Shown: piece after piece, positions 1 through 9,373 of the stretch
Layout: the number at the start of each line of letters is the position of its first letter
Numbering within the stretch: position 1 is the stretch's first letter
Notes under the pieces: model-generated
What the model was told of the DNA's origin: nothing
Database searches by the model: none
The model's input: only the letters and a program-made list of their open reading frames with translations
Assembly: GCA_020796225.1 (NCBI GenBank)
Contig: CM036775.1
Location: 1,567,001 to 1,631,000 of the forward strand
DNA length: 64,000 bases
Origin: Arion vulgaris
Taxonomy: Eukaryota > Mollusca > Gastropoda > Stylommatophora > Arionidae
Reading direction: 5' to 3'
Position numbers and translations under genes: made by a program

Positions 1-45
1 GAACAACAGGTCGGCGATCTTTCAAGTACATATCAAACCAAAGAT
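1..45 (-). CDS. CPT2: CPT2 exon 6 (partial)
   Basis: The acceptor TATATTTTCAG precedes AT CTT TGG TTT GAT ATG TAC. The last base of exon 5 plus AT gives Asp99, followed by LWFDMYLKDRRPVV, matching the PWFDMYL block of CPT2. It ends one base into a codon at the window edge, so the true exon is longer. Confidence 0.85.
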
Positions 46-3000
46 CTGAAAATATAATATCTAGAATAATGTCTGATCTACAATAATAAAAATGTAAAAA
101 TAAAATAAAAAATGAGAAAACAACATTCCTAGTCTTATCTTTTTATGCATTCCAAAGGTACAAAGAGCCATCAGGATATTTTTCTAGTGATCCCTGATCT
201 CAATATAGGTGAGATCGAGTTCCTAGTCCTATTAGAGATGGACGATAAAACATAGTTCAAGTTGAGCCCTGAAAAGGGGGATGAAAGGAGGAGAAGAAAA
301 GGAGGATGAAGAAGAAGAAAGGGGAAGAGGGAAAATGAAGAAAAAAGAGAAGAAGAGGAAGACAAGGAAAAAGAAGGAAGGTATTAGGGAGAAGGAAGAA
401 AAGCAGAAGAAGAAGACAAGGAATAAAAAGACGGGGTCAAAAGGCTCATGAGGTCATGGTGGTAACATGAGCCAGGGTTAGCGAGGGGGCTAACCAAGAC
501 CCTGCCCCCAACCTCCACGCGGTGACCCGGGAAACAGACTCTGGTTCCGGTCTGGCTAAGAGGGGCAGGGATCGGGAGAGAAAACTACTGGTAGTGGTAG
601 CAGTGCAATTACGGAAATACAATAAAGATACATACAAACAAAATGCACAAATCTCCTGACCGATGTCCAACAAGATATTGCCCAAGTCCTGAACGCAAAG
701 AAACAGCAAGCGTCTCAGACATGGATGAGAGGTGCATCCAGTGACAAGCGTATGCCCGTGAGGCGAAGCTCGAAGCCCTGAGGAGGGGGCAACATTGCCA
801 GCCCGTCGGCAAGAATAAATAAGACAGGACCGTAACGAATAAAAGTCTACCCTCGTGTTGGTGCGAGAGAAGATTGCAGCTGACCCCGCATCGGTAGCCT
901 GGTGCAGATACATGTACTGGGCAAGGTTTGCCGAGCGCAAAGAACAAGTTGCGTTTAGTGCATTACGAAACTACCCGCCCTGGGAAAACCGTGCAAGGTA
1001 CTGTGCGATTAAAAATTAACATTCCCGGAAGAACTGAGGTTGGTGATGCCAAACGGAACTGCCAGCCTTGGGCAACCGGGCAAGGTTCGATTGCAGTCGT
1101 AACTAACATCCCGGAATAACTGGGGCGGGTGATGGCGGCGAGCGCAAAATCAACAGTTACGCTGATAGCGCCGACTGAAACGATCCTCTACATAGTTTGT
1201 ACTCGGTCCCATGCCAGTGCTTTCGAGGTTAATTGCAAATTGCCACGTACCAATGCGCGTCTAGAAAAGGCTGAGAATGTTCCTTCTCGGATCAAACTCA
1301 AAAATGTACGGTAAAGCAAGGCCGACAATGCACGGATCAGACAGGAAGTTCGGGTCTGAACATTGGCGAAGGCCGATACTTACACGGTGTTTTATACGAG
1401 TAAGACGCCGTCCGAGGATAAGCTTACAAGCCCCGAGAAATATTTCTCAGTCAGAACGGGCACAAATAGCGTAACTCACTGTCCCGGCGTAGATCACAAA
1501 GCCCAAAAATACGGCAAAGCTGATCGAACCCTAGGGAAAGCTCACCCTAGTAAATCAAAAGCTGGCTGAAACGAACACCCCACCGAAGGATAAGCAACTG
1601 AGCTCAAATAGGTGCTGAAGGCACGTTCTGATGTTTGTATATCACAATGAGAATGATTAAAACAGGCCTAGAACGATCAAGAAGAAGAATAAAAAGACGG
1701 AAGAGGAGAAGAAAGAAAAGGAGGAGGAGAAGATATGGAAGAAGAAGAAAGCAAAGAAGAAGAAGGCAAGGAAGAAGAAGGCAAGGAAGAAGAAGACTGA
1801 AGAGGGAGAAGAAGACAAGGAAGAAGAAGGCAAAGAAGAAGAAGACGGAAGAGGGAGAAGAAAGAAAAAGGAGAAGACAAGGAAGAAGAATGAATGGGAA
1901 GAGGGTGAAGGAAGAAAAGGAGTAGAAAAGGAAGAAGAAGAAGAAAAGGAAGAAGAAGAAGAAGAAGGATGGGGAAGAGAGAGAAGAAAGAAAAAGATGT
2001 CACAGGTAACAAATTAGACACATTCTCTGCTGACAAATAATACCTGAGACATAATTTGTGTGCTTGTTTGCCTTGTCTGTTGCCACAAGCTCATTATGAA
2101 GATCTGAAGATTTCAACAGAAAGTACTAGATAATGTTTGATGAGAAATTGTAGCACTAAAATTTGTATATAACCTTGGCCTTATATCATAGTTCATATGT
2201 ATGGTTGGGGGTCAAAAGGTGCATAGGGACAACGGTGCGCCAGGATTAGTGCGCTGGCACTAATCAAGATCCTACCCCACCTCCACGTGGTGACCCTTGA
2301 AACAGACAATGATTCTTGTCTGGTCAAGAGGGTAGGGATCGAGGGAGAGCTACAGGTACTGGTAGTAATGCAAGCACGGATAAGTAACTCAGGTTCAAAA
2401 TCCCTGAACCAAATGCACACATCTCCTGGTCGGAGTCTGATGAAAGTTGCCCAAATTGTTGCTAAAATGTAAGGAATAGGAAGCATACGATCGTCTGTGA
2501 ACGAACGCCAACTCCCCCGGAGTAAATAGCCGCATAAAGGGATAAGAGGTGCATCCAGAGAAGAGACGTGGACCCACATGGGGCGAAACTCAGAGCCTGG
2601 AGGTGGGGATCCGAGTGGAGTTGCACATGGACCCACACAGGGCGTAACTCGGAGCCCTGAGATGGGGACCCAAATTGAGTTGTGGTGCATCCAGATAAGT
2701 GGGCCCATGTGGGGCGAAACTCGGACCTGGAGGTGGGGGCCTGAGTTGAGTTGCATGTGGGCCCACATAGGGCGATACTTGGAGCACTGAGTTGGGGGTT
2801 GAGTTGAGTTCCGTGTCCTGACGGTCTAGAGGCATGGTGAATGTGAGCACGGTGAGAACTGATAGACACGGTGAGCAGGTACCAAAGCAGAGCGAACACG
2901 CATGCAGAAGATGCAAGGATGAGCCCACTGGTGGGGCAGACGTGCACGGTGCTGATGGAAGAACGACGAAGGGGTGTGGCAGGTATAGGGGTGAGCGGAC

Positions 3001-6000
3001 CTCCCAAATGATCAGTGAGGCTGGAGAGCCCAGCAGAGACAGAGATGGGCAGGGGCACTCAAAAGAAATGCGAGGTGGATAAAATGGTGGCGAGCCTCAA
3101 TGATGGGGTCTCCACCAAGAGAACAATAACCTTGTTTCTCGAGAGAACAACTACTGCCTTGTAGTTTTATTGGGGACAATCAAAGATCAAAGACTAGTGG
3201 AGCAAACTGTACACAAAACTGGATGACAGGCAAACCAAGTAGTCCAAAACAAAGACTGGTAACCTGGGCAGATGACGCTCAACAACCCGGGAGGGAAGGT
3301 TGTCTAAGGGTAGCTACCTAAAAGAAAATAGCAACCTGCTGCCTTGCAGGTCGGCTGGGGACAGCCAAAGGCTGATGTAACCCAGTAAATGCTAGTTGAA
3401 ACCGGACACATCACCAAAGGACAAGCACCAGAGCACCAAATGGCACTAAAGAGTGACGAAACCCACCCATGCTAAGGCTGCATGAATCAGGTTTCCACAT
3501 GAATGTGATTTATAGGGAAATCGATACATCAGTCTAAGGGTAATCGCAAGAGAGAGAGAGAGAGAGATATATGACGGTTCCAACTTCACTGCAACCCCAT
3601 AATTGCTCCATTCCTGTGCCAACAAAAATCACACGAAATGCTAACAACTGTCTCCTGTGTGAACTAATTCCAGAATGAAACAGCCGGACCAACACAAAAA
3701 GCAACCTGCACCGCATAAATGCATATGGCCATCGCTAGCGTATATAGGTCTTATATCATCATCAAATAGCTTGTCTTGAGCAGATCCTTGCCGTCCTAAG
3801 AGTCCTTCGGAATTTATCTCTCTCATAGTCCAGATGTCCCGCCTCTGCAGCCGTCATGTTAAAACCATCAGTTACATCCTGAATCCATCTTTTCCGTGGT
3901 CTTCCTCTTCTCCTCTTTGCTGGGATGCCTCCTTTGATGATGGTCTTCTCCAGCCCTTAATGTATCCTCATATGTCCAACCTATTTCAATGGTATCATTC
4001 TTATTTTTAGCATCATCCAGTTTTCTTTGATTTTAAGTTCTTTCTGGATAGATATATTTGTTCTCTTCTCTGTTCATGATATACAGAGGATTCTTCTGTA
4101 ACACTTATATTCAAAAGCAGATTATGTCTTGCCACCGCCTTGTTAAATGTCCATGCTTCACACTCATACGTTGCCACTGGGAATATGCATGCTCTTAGTA
4201 ATCTTAGCTTTGTTTTCAGTCAGTTCCATTCCATACTGTTTTTAGTTATTTAATGTTTTGTAAAGCCGAATTTGTTCTTTTAATTTTCTTCAACCCATTT
4301 CTATCTATTGTTAGCAGTGAATCGAAATATTCAAAACTGTTCACATTTTCTACTTGCTCTCCGTTGATGAAAATATCTTTTAGGTGACACTACAACATAC
4401 AACAAAGAAAGATTATTTATATAGTTACCTTTCCCTTTCCCATTTTTGAACTCTTCAACGATGCCCTGCAGCTGTTTGTGTTCAGCTGTTGACAGCAATG
4501 GCAACTGTGCATTCAGGTAGCGATGGCAAGATTTGTCTAACTGAGGCACTGGTAACTTAGGAAGGCTGCGCTGAAAGTGGTAGGAGGGTATGCGGGTGAT
4601 ATGCAGGTATTCCCGATCCTCTGAACTGCTTTGGAATAAATAGTATACAGGGAAAATCTTAAACTACAAACCTTCGTAAATGGATGTTTAGGCAGAATAG
4701 AGAGAATGACATGGTATGATAAGATTACGAACGAGGAACTTAGAGAAAGAACTAGGCAGATACCAGTGGAAAAAGAGCTAAGGAAGAGATGCTGGTGATG
4801 GATTGGACACAAATTGAGAAAGCCGATGAGAAGCAATACAAGACAGGTACTGTTTTGGAAACGGCAGGGAAAGAGGAGATGGGGAACGCCTAGAAATACC
4901 TGGAGTAGAGAGAAGCTGGAGGCTGGTGTTCTTCTTCTTCTTTGAATGCTCCATGTCGACCACTTGTTAAATTACTCTCTGTGGTCTGTATATGATCTGA
5001 GCCTAAGAGCGATTGTACGTTGTGAAAGTTATGCGCCTATAAGTAGGTCAGCACATCTGATTTCTGCAATGCTTTTTATTTACTAGGGTAGCTTCCTAGG
5101 CCCCTACCTCAGTCGTCTCTTAAGTCATGCCATGTTGGTAGTAGTATTAGTTATTCTTTGCTCCGTTTAGGGCCCCGGCAACACACAGGCAAGGAGGCTG
5201 ATATTAAAAGGATAGGCAAGATGTGGAAAGTATTGGAAGGGATGCAAGAGATAGGAAGGGCTGGAAGAAGTTTGTTGAAGACATGTGCTCCGTTGGGGGT
5301 TGAAAGGTGAAGAAGAAGAAGGAAAGCTTGCATTGTACTTACAAATGTTTCGTTCCATGGAGCAACTGGAGAACATACACAGTACAAGAAAACTTCTTAG
5401 ATTACACCTAACAACTGTCCATATTCACAGAAATACTATGGAACATAAAGAATACAGAGACAATTTTTATATTATACTTGACAAATGTCCCAATCAAAGG
5501 AAGTACTAGAACAGCCCTGTCCAACGTGGCTCCCGCTGATACATCACTGGCACCCATTTTTACTCTGCCAACTTTAATTTTAATCAGAATTTTAAGAAAA
5601 AGTATCTCTTCTTCTTCTTTGCGTTCGTTTGACGACAAATTTTAATCACTCTTTGTGAACGTTTGATCTTTGCCAGAACGTGTATACGTTGCACATTGGT
5701 TTGGTAGGCCCTTAAACGCATAGACATCTACACGTTTAGGACACATGCATCCGATTTCAGCCCAAAAGTATCTCTAAAAATAGTATGTTTCAAATTTTTC
5801 ATCAGCACAATATTAACAAAAAAAATTAAAAGTTTAGTCAGGATTAAATTTTCATGTTATTTTTTATTAATGTTACTATTTTGTTCTGCACTCGCCCGCT
5901 ATGAGTTCAGGCATAGTCATGTTATCTCTGATTTTTGCGTGAATGCTTGGTTTCCTTATCACCAGTGCTCCTCGTCATTTAGACGAATCTTACTCCAACT

Positions 6001-8751
6001 TCAGAGGTCAATCAATCAAGCGCCTGCTATGCCTGCCAGCTTAGGTGATCATGTCTCTCCACAACTCTCTTTCCTTGGTGCAGGTAATCAGTTCTGATGT
6101 AGATCTTTTGTTGAACCATGATGTCAGACCATCCAACATCTTCTCCCTCTGTCTTCCACAATCTCTCCTTTCCTGCATTTTACCTGTAGTCACCAAATGT
6201 TCTAACTTTCTCTTCGCATTACATGTCCAAAGAAGCTTGATTACTATGTCTTCCACAATCTCTCCTTTCCTGCATTTTACCTGTAGTCATCAAATGTTCT
6301 AACTTTCTCTTCGCATTATATGTCCAAAGAACCTTCATTACTATGTCTTCCACAATCTCTCCTTTCCTGCATTTTACCTGTAGTCACCAAATGTTCTAAC
6401 TTTCTCTTCGCATTACATGTCCAAAGAAGCTTGATTACTATGTCTTTCACAATCTCTCCTTTCCTGCATTTGACCTGTAGTCACCAAATGTTCTAAACTT
6501 TCTCTTCGCATTACATGTCCAAAGAAGCTTGATTACTATGTCTTCCACAATCTCTCCTTTCCTGCATTTGATCTGTAGTCACCAAATGTTCTAAACTTTC
6601 TCTTCGCATTATATGTCCAAAGAAGCTTGATTACTATGTCTTCCACAATCTCTCCTTTCCTGCATTTTACCTGTAGTCACCAAATGTTCTAACTTTCTCT
6701 TCACATTACATGTCCAAAGAAGCTTGATTACTATGTCTTCCACAATCTCTCCTTTCCTGCATTTGACCTGTAGTCACCAAATGTTCTAAACTTTCTCTTC
6801 ACATTACATGTCCAAAGAAGCTTGATTACTATGTCTTCCACAATCTCTCCTTTTCTGCATTTGACCTGTAGTCACCAAATGTTCTAAACTTTCTCTTCGC
6901 ATTATATGTCCAAAGAACCTTCATTACTATGTCTTCCACAATCTCTCCTTTCCTGCATTTTACCTGTAGTCACCAAATGTTCTAAACTTTCTCTTCACAT
7001 TACATGTCCAAAGAAGCTTGATTACTATGGTTGATGGTGATGTCCTGTAAAGGATATGCTACGATTCTCATTTCATTTTCAGTCATCTTTTGATTTCTTT
7101 TATACAGTCTCCATTGCTGCTATTATTATGGAGCAAGAACATCAGAAATGATACAAATAAACTATGAAGACACTGGTAGCATTTACTAACCTGCCAAGTA
7201 CAGATGATGTATGAAATAATTTTCCTTGTGACTGAAAAGAAAAAAAGAAAAATATATTCAGATTACTGATATCACAAATAAGAACATTATTTATATTTGT
7301 CATTGTTAGTTAATTATTCATCAGATCATCCTCATTGCATAATGAAATAATTCAAAGAATGGAAATCATGGCAGCTACTAAAGCGATGGTCTGGCTAAAA
7401 TCACAGACTTTTATCCATGCAAAATATCTCAGTGACTCAATGAGTATGTTCAGAAAGATTGAAACAGGATGGGCTCGGAGACAATGATGGAGTCGCTGGG
7501 AGGTCTAAGCTGACAAAAATCAGTTTTATTTTTGTGCCAGGGCATGCAGGTGTAAAGGGAATGAACGCGTGCGATAGGCTTGCAGGTATGGCTGCTGTAC
7601 AAAGAGGGCAAGTAATGGACCAGGCTGATATAAATTCTCTAAGGGAGAGAGGTCATGTACATGATTCAAGTAATAGTGGTGAATCTACAACACTAACCAG
7701 ACTGCAAGAATTCCAAGTCAAATGTGGTGTAGCTAGACATGGACACTATGCTGGTAGCAAAAGATGAATAGTAAACCAACACATAACCGGGGTTGTTGGT
7801 CACCACACGCTGAGAGACATTCTGAGGGGGAGATCGGAGCACTTATGGACTAATTGGTTTGATGTGCAGTGATGATGATCCGACGACTAGACAAAACTGA
7901 GACACATACTGAGGGGAGATCGGAGCACTTATGGACTAATTGGTTCGACGTGCAGTGATGATGATCCGACGACTAGACTAAATTAAATAATTCAAAGAAT
8001 GAGGGTGAATCTACAAATCTAATCAGACAGCAATAATATAATAAATCAAACATGTGTAGCTAGACAAAAACACTATGTTCGAAGCCAAAGAAGAATAGTA
8101 AACTAACACAGAGCTTGTGTTGTTAGTTGACACATCCTTAGGAAGAGATCATAGCATTTATTGACGAATTGGTTAGATGTGCAGTGATGATGTTATTGTT
8201 CTGTACACTAAACAAAATTATAACATCTAGCACCCATCTTCTCCTTGGTCATCCTCTCCTCCAACTTTCAAGTATCATGCCCACCAGCACGATCTTCTCC
8301 AGAGAATCATGTGGTTTTATATGTCCAAGTATTTAACTTTTATCTTATTTATCAAAAACTTCTCATAAATTTAAATTTGAGTAAAAGTGACATCAATCAT
8401 AAAAATGATCAGACGAGACATATTTGTTCTTTGTTCTATTCATGATTCATGGCAGTATTCTTAATATTCTTCTGTATCACTTGCAAGCTGAATTTAAAGG
8501 CATTAATCGAGTTTTAATGTTTTATCCATAACCTATAACTCACGGGTATGCTCTTATACATGCTCTTAAAATTCTATGTTTTATTTTAAATGAAACTTAA
8601 AATTGCAAGCTTTGAAAACATCGTCTGCTGCATTTGTTGACTACAGTTTATACTTGATTCTGCTTCAGTATGACAATTAAAAGCTGTTAACTGTACTTAC
8701 AAAAGTCACAGACAGTTTTGTCGACTTCCTGAGTAAAATTCGTGGATACAT
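1..8751 (-). CDS. CPT2: CPT2 gene, 5' part (exons 1-6, continues beyond left edge)
   Basis: CPT2 sits on the matrix side of the inner mitochondrial membrane and converts long-chain acylcarnitine plus CoA back to acyl-CoA and carnitine for beta-oxidation. Six exons (8701-8751, 7192-7232, 5343-5365, 4429-4548, 2044-2103, 1-45) join with compatible phases at GT-AG borders into residues 1-113. A basic, Ser/Thr-rich start (R4, R8, K9, K12) looks like a mitochondrial presequence. Residues 39-113 follow the N-terminal carnitine acyltransferase pattern: LPQL, RYLNAQLPLL, FKNGKGK, DKANKHTNYVS and WFDMYL resemble vertebrate CPT2 more than CRAT or CROT. The catalytic His region lies outside the window. 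Identification rests on exons 4-6; exons 2-3 rest on splice sites and phase. Confidence 0.85.
172..275 (+). mobile_element. SINE-1 body fragment
   Basis: Matches the segment just after the tRNA-like head of the fuller SINE-1 copies at 39722-40136 and 49786-50163 (CCTGATCTCAATATAGG, then GAGATGGACGATAAAAC). Head and tail are missing. It lies in CPT2 intron 5 and runs into a purine-rich tract. Confidence 0.65.
276..440 (+). repeat. GA-rich purine tract
   Basis: Almost pure purine on the + strand (GAAGAAGAAAGG, GAAGAAGAGG). The 64-residue Ser/Leu/Phe-rich minus-strand frame here is read-through of low-complexity DNA. Confidence 0.8.
441..905. repeat. Unclassified dispersed repeat X, copy 1
   Basis: Shares a long collinear stretch with 2201-2560: GGTCAAAAGG, CCTCCACGCGGTGACCC, GAAACAGACT, GGCAGGGATCG, then CTCCTGACCG and GGTGCATCCAG. 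GC-richer than its surroundings. No coding motif or terminal repeat is visible, so its class is unknown. Confidence 0.6.
906..1671. other. Unassigned GC-richer intronic stretch
   Basis: No recognisable exon or transposon. Two diverged copies of a roughly 95-bp segment lie at about 970-1050 and 1064-1135 (both with GCAAGGT, AACATCCCGGAA-like and GGTGATGGC-like blocks), an old tandem duplication. Short open frames here have no family features. Confidence 0.4.
1672..1990 (+). repeat. Polypurine (GAA/GAAG)n microsatellite
   Basis: About 320 bp of nearly uninterrupted purines with GAAGAAGAAG runs, 54 bp from the donor of CPT2 exon 5. The Arg/Lys-rich + frame and the Ser/Leu/Pro-rich minus frame are low-complexity artefacts. 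Confidence 0.9.
2044..2103 (-). CDS. CPT2: CPT2 exon 5
   Basis: The acceptor TTGAAATCTTCAG and donor TCAG|GTATTA bracket 60 nt. With the split Asp79 it encodes DLHNELVATDKANKHTNYVS, which aligns residue for residue with the [20 protein letters not shown] block of vertebrate CPT2. Phases match exon 4 (ends in 1 nt) and exon 6. This is the strongest evidence for CPT2 identity. Confidence 0.92.
2201..2560. repeat. Unclassified dispersed repeat X, copy 2
   Basis: Collinear with 441-905 (GGGGGTCAAAAGG, CCTCCACGTGGTGACCC, GGTAGGGATCGAGGGAGAG, CTCCTGGTCGGAG, GAGGTGCATCCAG). Its right end continues into the tandem block at 2561-2800. Open frames here are not convincing genes. Confidence 0.6.
2561..2800. 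repeat. Diverged ~60-bp tandem repeat, about 4 copies
   Basis: Each unit carries CCCACATGGGGCGAAACTC and GAGGTGGGG with substitutions; the third copy has an insertion (GGTGCATCCAGATAAGTG). A related single unit sits in repeat X copy 1 near 745-790, so the array probably grew from the end of that repeat. Confidence 0.7.
2801..3104. other. Unassigned intronic stretch
   Basis: GA- and GC-rich DNA between the 60-bp repeats and repeat Y. No splice-bounded coding segment or known repeat signature was recognised. Confidence 0.35.
3105..3515 (+). repeat. Unclassified dispersed repeat Y, + orientation
   Basis: A reverse-complement relative lies at 53775-54140. Shared blocks include GGTAGCTACC, AAAGAAAATAG, GCAACCTGCTG, GTCGGCTGGGGACAGCC, GGTGCT-type segments and GCTAAGGCTGCATGAATCAG. 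The other copy adjoins RNase-H LINE debris, so it may be the 5' part of such a LINE. Confidence 0.6.
3550..3568 (+). repeat. (AG)n microsatellite
   Basis: About nine AG dinucleotides followed by ATATAT. Confidence 0.9.
3571..3745 (+). mobile_element. Repeat E, fragment
   Basis: Matches the left third of the fuller repeat E copies at 42557-43135 and 47401-47949 (ACGGTTCCAACTTCACTGC, CCCCATAATTGCTCC, CACACGAAATGCTAAC, AAAAAGCAACCTGCACC). Class unknown. Confidence 0.65.
3755..4320 (-). mobile_element. LINE-K fragment (reverse transcriptase C-terminal region)
   Basis: Minus-strand debris of the family seen best at 20750-21215: the [11 protein letters not shown] / FGHI-type C-terminus followed upstream by the segment that would read FPVATYECEAW. 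The typical 3' end with GATGATGAT and CAAGCTATTTGATG lies at 3755-3775. Several stops and frameshifts; 5' truncated. Confidence 0.7.
4429..4548 (-). CDS. CPT2: CPT2 exon 4
   Basis: Bounded by TTACCAG and GGGAAAG|GTAACT. It encodes PQLDKSCHRYLNAQLPLLS then TAEHKQLQGIVEEFKNGKGK, the start of the carnitine acyltransferase fold; RYL-AQ-PLL and F-NG-GK are CPT2-like. It starts with 2 nt of Leu39 and ends with 1 nt of Asp79, fitting exons 3 and 5. Confidence 0.9.
4553..5325 (+). mobile_element. LINE-R 3' part, split by a SINE-A
   Basis: Degraded reading on the + strand of the C-terminal tail (RKPMRSNTRQVLFWKRQGK, then RRWGTPRNTW), continuing after the SINE at 5193 with LILKG-ARCGK and ending in a GAAGAAGAAG tail near 5322. 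An uninterrupted relative is at 37655-38030. Confidence 0.7.
4926..5192 (-). mobile_element. SINE-A, complete copy with target duplication
   Basis: A 267-bp insertion in LINE-R flanked by GGAGGCTG at 4918-4925 and 5193-5200. Read on the minus strand it begins near TGTGTGTTGCCGGGGCCC, contains AAGAATA and a GCATG-AAGAGACGACTGAGG core, and ends in a GAAGAAGAAGAA tail, as a LINE-dependent non-autonomous retroposon would. No full tRNA promoter was found. Confidence 0.8.
5343..5365 (-). CDS. CPT2: CPT2 exon 3 (23-nt microexon)
   Basis: The acceptor GTATGTTCTCCAG and donor TTT|GTAAGT enclose 23 nt that bridge the phase-2 end of exon 2 and the xTG start of exon 4, giving S-CSMERNI-L. Exon 2 cannot join exon 4 directly without a frame change. 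No homology independent of phase supports it, so confidence is moderate. Confidence 0.55.
5605..5768 (-). mobile_element. SINE-B, 3' part
   Basis: Minus-strand copy with the GAAGAAGAAG tail at the left, then GTGATTAAAATT, TATACACGTTCTGGC, CCAATGTGCAACG and CATGTGTCCTAAACGTG. The 5' half is missing. Confidence 0.7.
6020..6150 (-). mobile_element. LINE-F C-terminal end
   Basis: Minus frame reads QREKMLDGLTSWFN, STSELI and a trailing MIT, the end of a LINE ORF2-like protein. The array at 6151-7028 continues directly into its upstream coding part. Confidence 0.7.
6151..7028 (-). repeat. 97-bp minisatellite made from LINE-F coding sequence, 9 copies
   Basis: Units start at about 6151, 6248, 6345, 6441, 6539, 6637, 6735, 6832 and 6930 (anchor GTCTTCCACAATCTC); some have one extra A. 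On the minus strand a unit reads [21 protein letters not shown] single-copy version sits in the LINE-F fragment at 50880-50980. In CPT2 intron 2. Confidence 0.9.
7192..7232 (-). CDS. CPT2: CPT2 exon 2
   Basis: A pyrimidine-rich acceptor (TTTTTTTCTTTTCAG) and donor GGCAG|GTTAGT bound 41 nt encoding SQGKLFHTSSVLG plus 2 nt of Ser31. FHTSS is typical of mitochondrial presequences. It joins exon 1 in phase 0. The region is poorly conserved, so support is splice signals, phase and composition. Confidence 0.65.
7340..7990 (+). mobile_element. LINE-I (RNase-H type) 3' end with duplicated terminus
   Basis: The + frame reads TKISFIFVPGHAGVKGMNAC, then DRLAGMAAVQRG and LTRLQEFQVKCGVARHGHY, the end of a LINE RNase H domain, followed by the SEHL(W) terminus. 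The last ~90 bp (GGGGAGATCGGAGCACTTATGG anchored blocks) occur twice at about 7820-7985, and a third diverged copy lies near 8135-8205. Confidence 0.75.
8240..8490 (-). mobile_element. LINE-K, degenerate fragment
   Basis: Remnants of the LINE-K C-terminus (CCATCTTCTCC, CCTCC, GATCTTCTCCAG, TATGTCCAAGTA) in minus orientation, heavily mutated. In CPT2 intron 1. Confidence 0.5.
8701..8751 (-). CDS. CPT2: CPT2 exon 1, coding part
   Basis: ATG at 8751-8749 opens MYPRILLRKSTKLSVTF and ends at TTTT|GTAAGTA, phase 0. Basic residues without acids and abundant Ser/Thr fit a mitochondrial targeting peptide. This ATG lies about 100 nt downstream of a TATATATA box. The only ATG between them is directly followed by a stop codon. 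Confidence 0.75.
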
Positions 8752-8761
8752 ATTGCAAGTC

Positions 8762-8767
8762 TCACAT
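8762..8767 (-). promoter_or_regulatory. CPT2: Start-stop upstream ORF in CPT2 leader
   Basis: On the minus strand ATG is followed at once by TGA, 11 nt before the CPT2 start codon. Such minimal uORFs can stall or re-time initiating ribosomes; whether it lies in the mRNA depends on the transcription start. Confidence 0.45.
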
Positions 8768-8850
8768 GAAATAGTTGAACTGCAGAGAAATATTGATTGT
8801 GAACTTTGAACAGCGACAAAACTTTGAACCAGCTCCAGCAGGAGGGACTG

Positions 8851-8858
8851 TATATATA
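8851..8858 (-). promoter_or_regulatory. CPT2: Candidate TATA box of CPT2
   Basis: TATATATA in the context GCTATATATACAG, about 100 nt upstream of the CPT2 ATG. A start about 30 nt downstream would give a leader of roughly 70 nt. Confidence 0.5.
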
Positions 8859-8944
8859 GCTGCTCACTTGATTTTATGCACGTTCTTTTTTTTCTCGTTA
8901 CCAGGATATTTCGCTTTATTATTTAATTATGGATTCATTCTCTT

Positions 8945-8961
8945 TCTTACTCTCTTTCTTA

Positions 8962-8998
<37 letters not shown>
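8945..8998 (+). repeat. (CT)n(CA)n microsatellite
   Basis: CTCTCT runs followed by CACACA, about 90 bp upstream of the CPT2 TATA box. Confidence 0.9.
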
Positions 8999-9000
<2 letters not shown>

Positions 9001-9373
9001 AGCTTTGTAATTAATAGTTTATTTTTTAAGGTAACTTAAAATGCTATATCCTGTATTACATTCAACGTAACCGAATAATCTGCTTATTTTCTAATGTGCG
9101 CTTGCTTGTTTTAAACAGGGTTAATTAACGAGACACAGAATCCGGAATTGTCAACCTAAGAACTATTTTTTTGTTCAGGACGTGTTAATTATTAATCAGC
9201 ATAACATCCGTGTGATTTCCTCCCATTACGCTGATCAGGATGTTGCTGGAGAAGAATGGAGCACTTATGCACTTGTCCGGGGAGGGGAGGGGAGGAGATG
9301 CGATGAAGATCCTTGGCAATCACAGGACGTGTTGGTCATAAACACAATAATAATAATTAATTCTTCTTCTTCA
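8999..9373. other. Unassigned AT-rich intergenic stretch
   Basis: No host exon. A LINE-I-like scrap (GAATGGAGCACTTATGCAC) lies near 9252-9272. Confidence 0.35.

Noticed and set aside
1635..2036. Arg/Lys-rich and Ser/Leu-rich open frames of 96-119 codons
   Set aside because: Both are translations of the polypurine tract; no splice structure or family.
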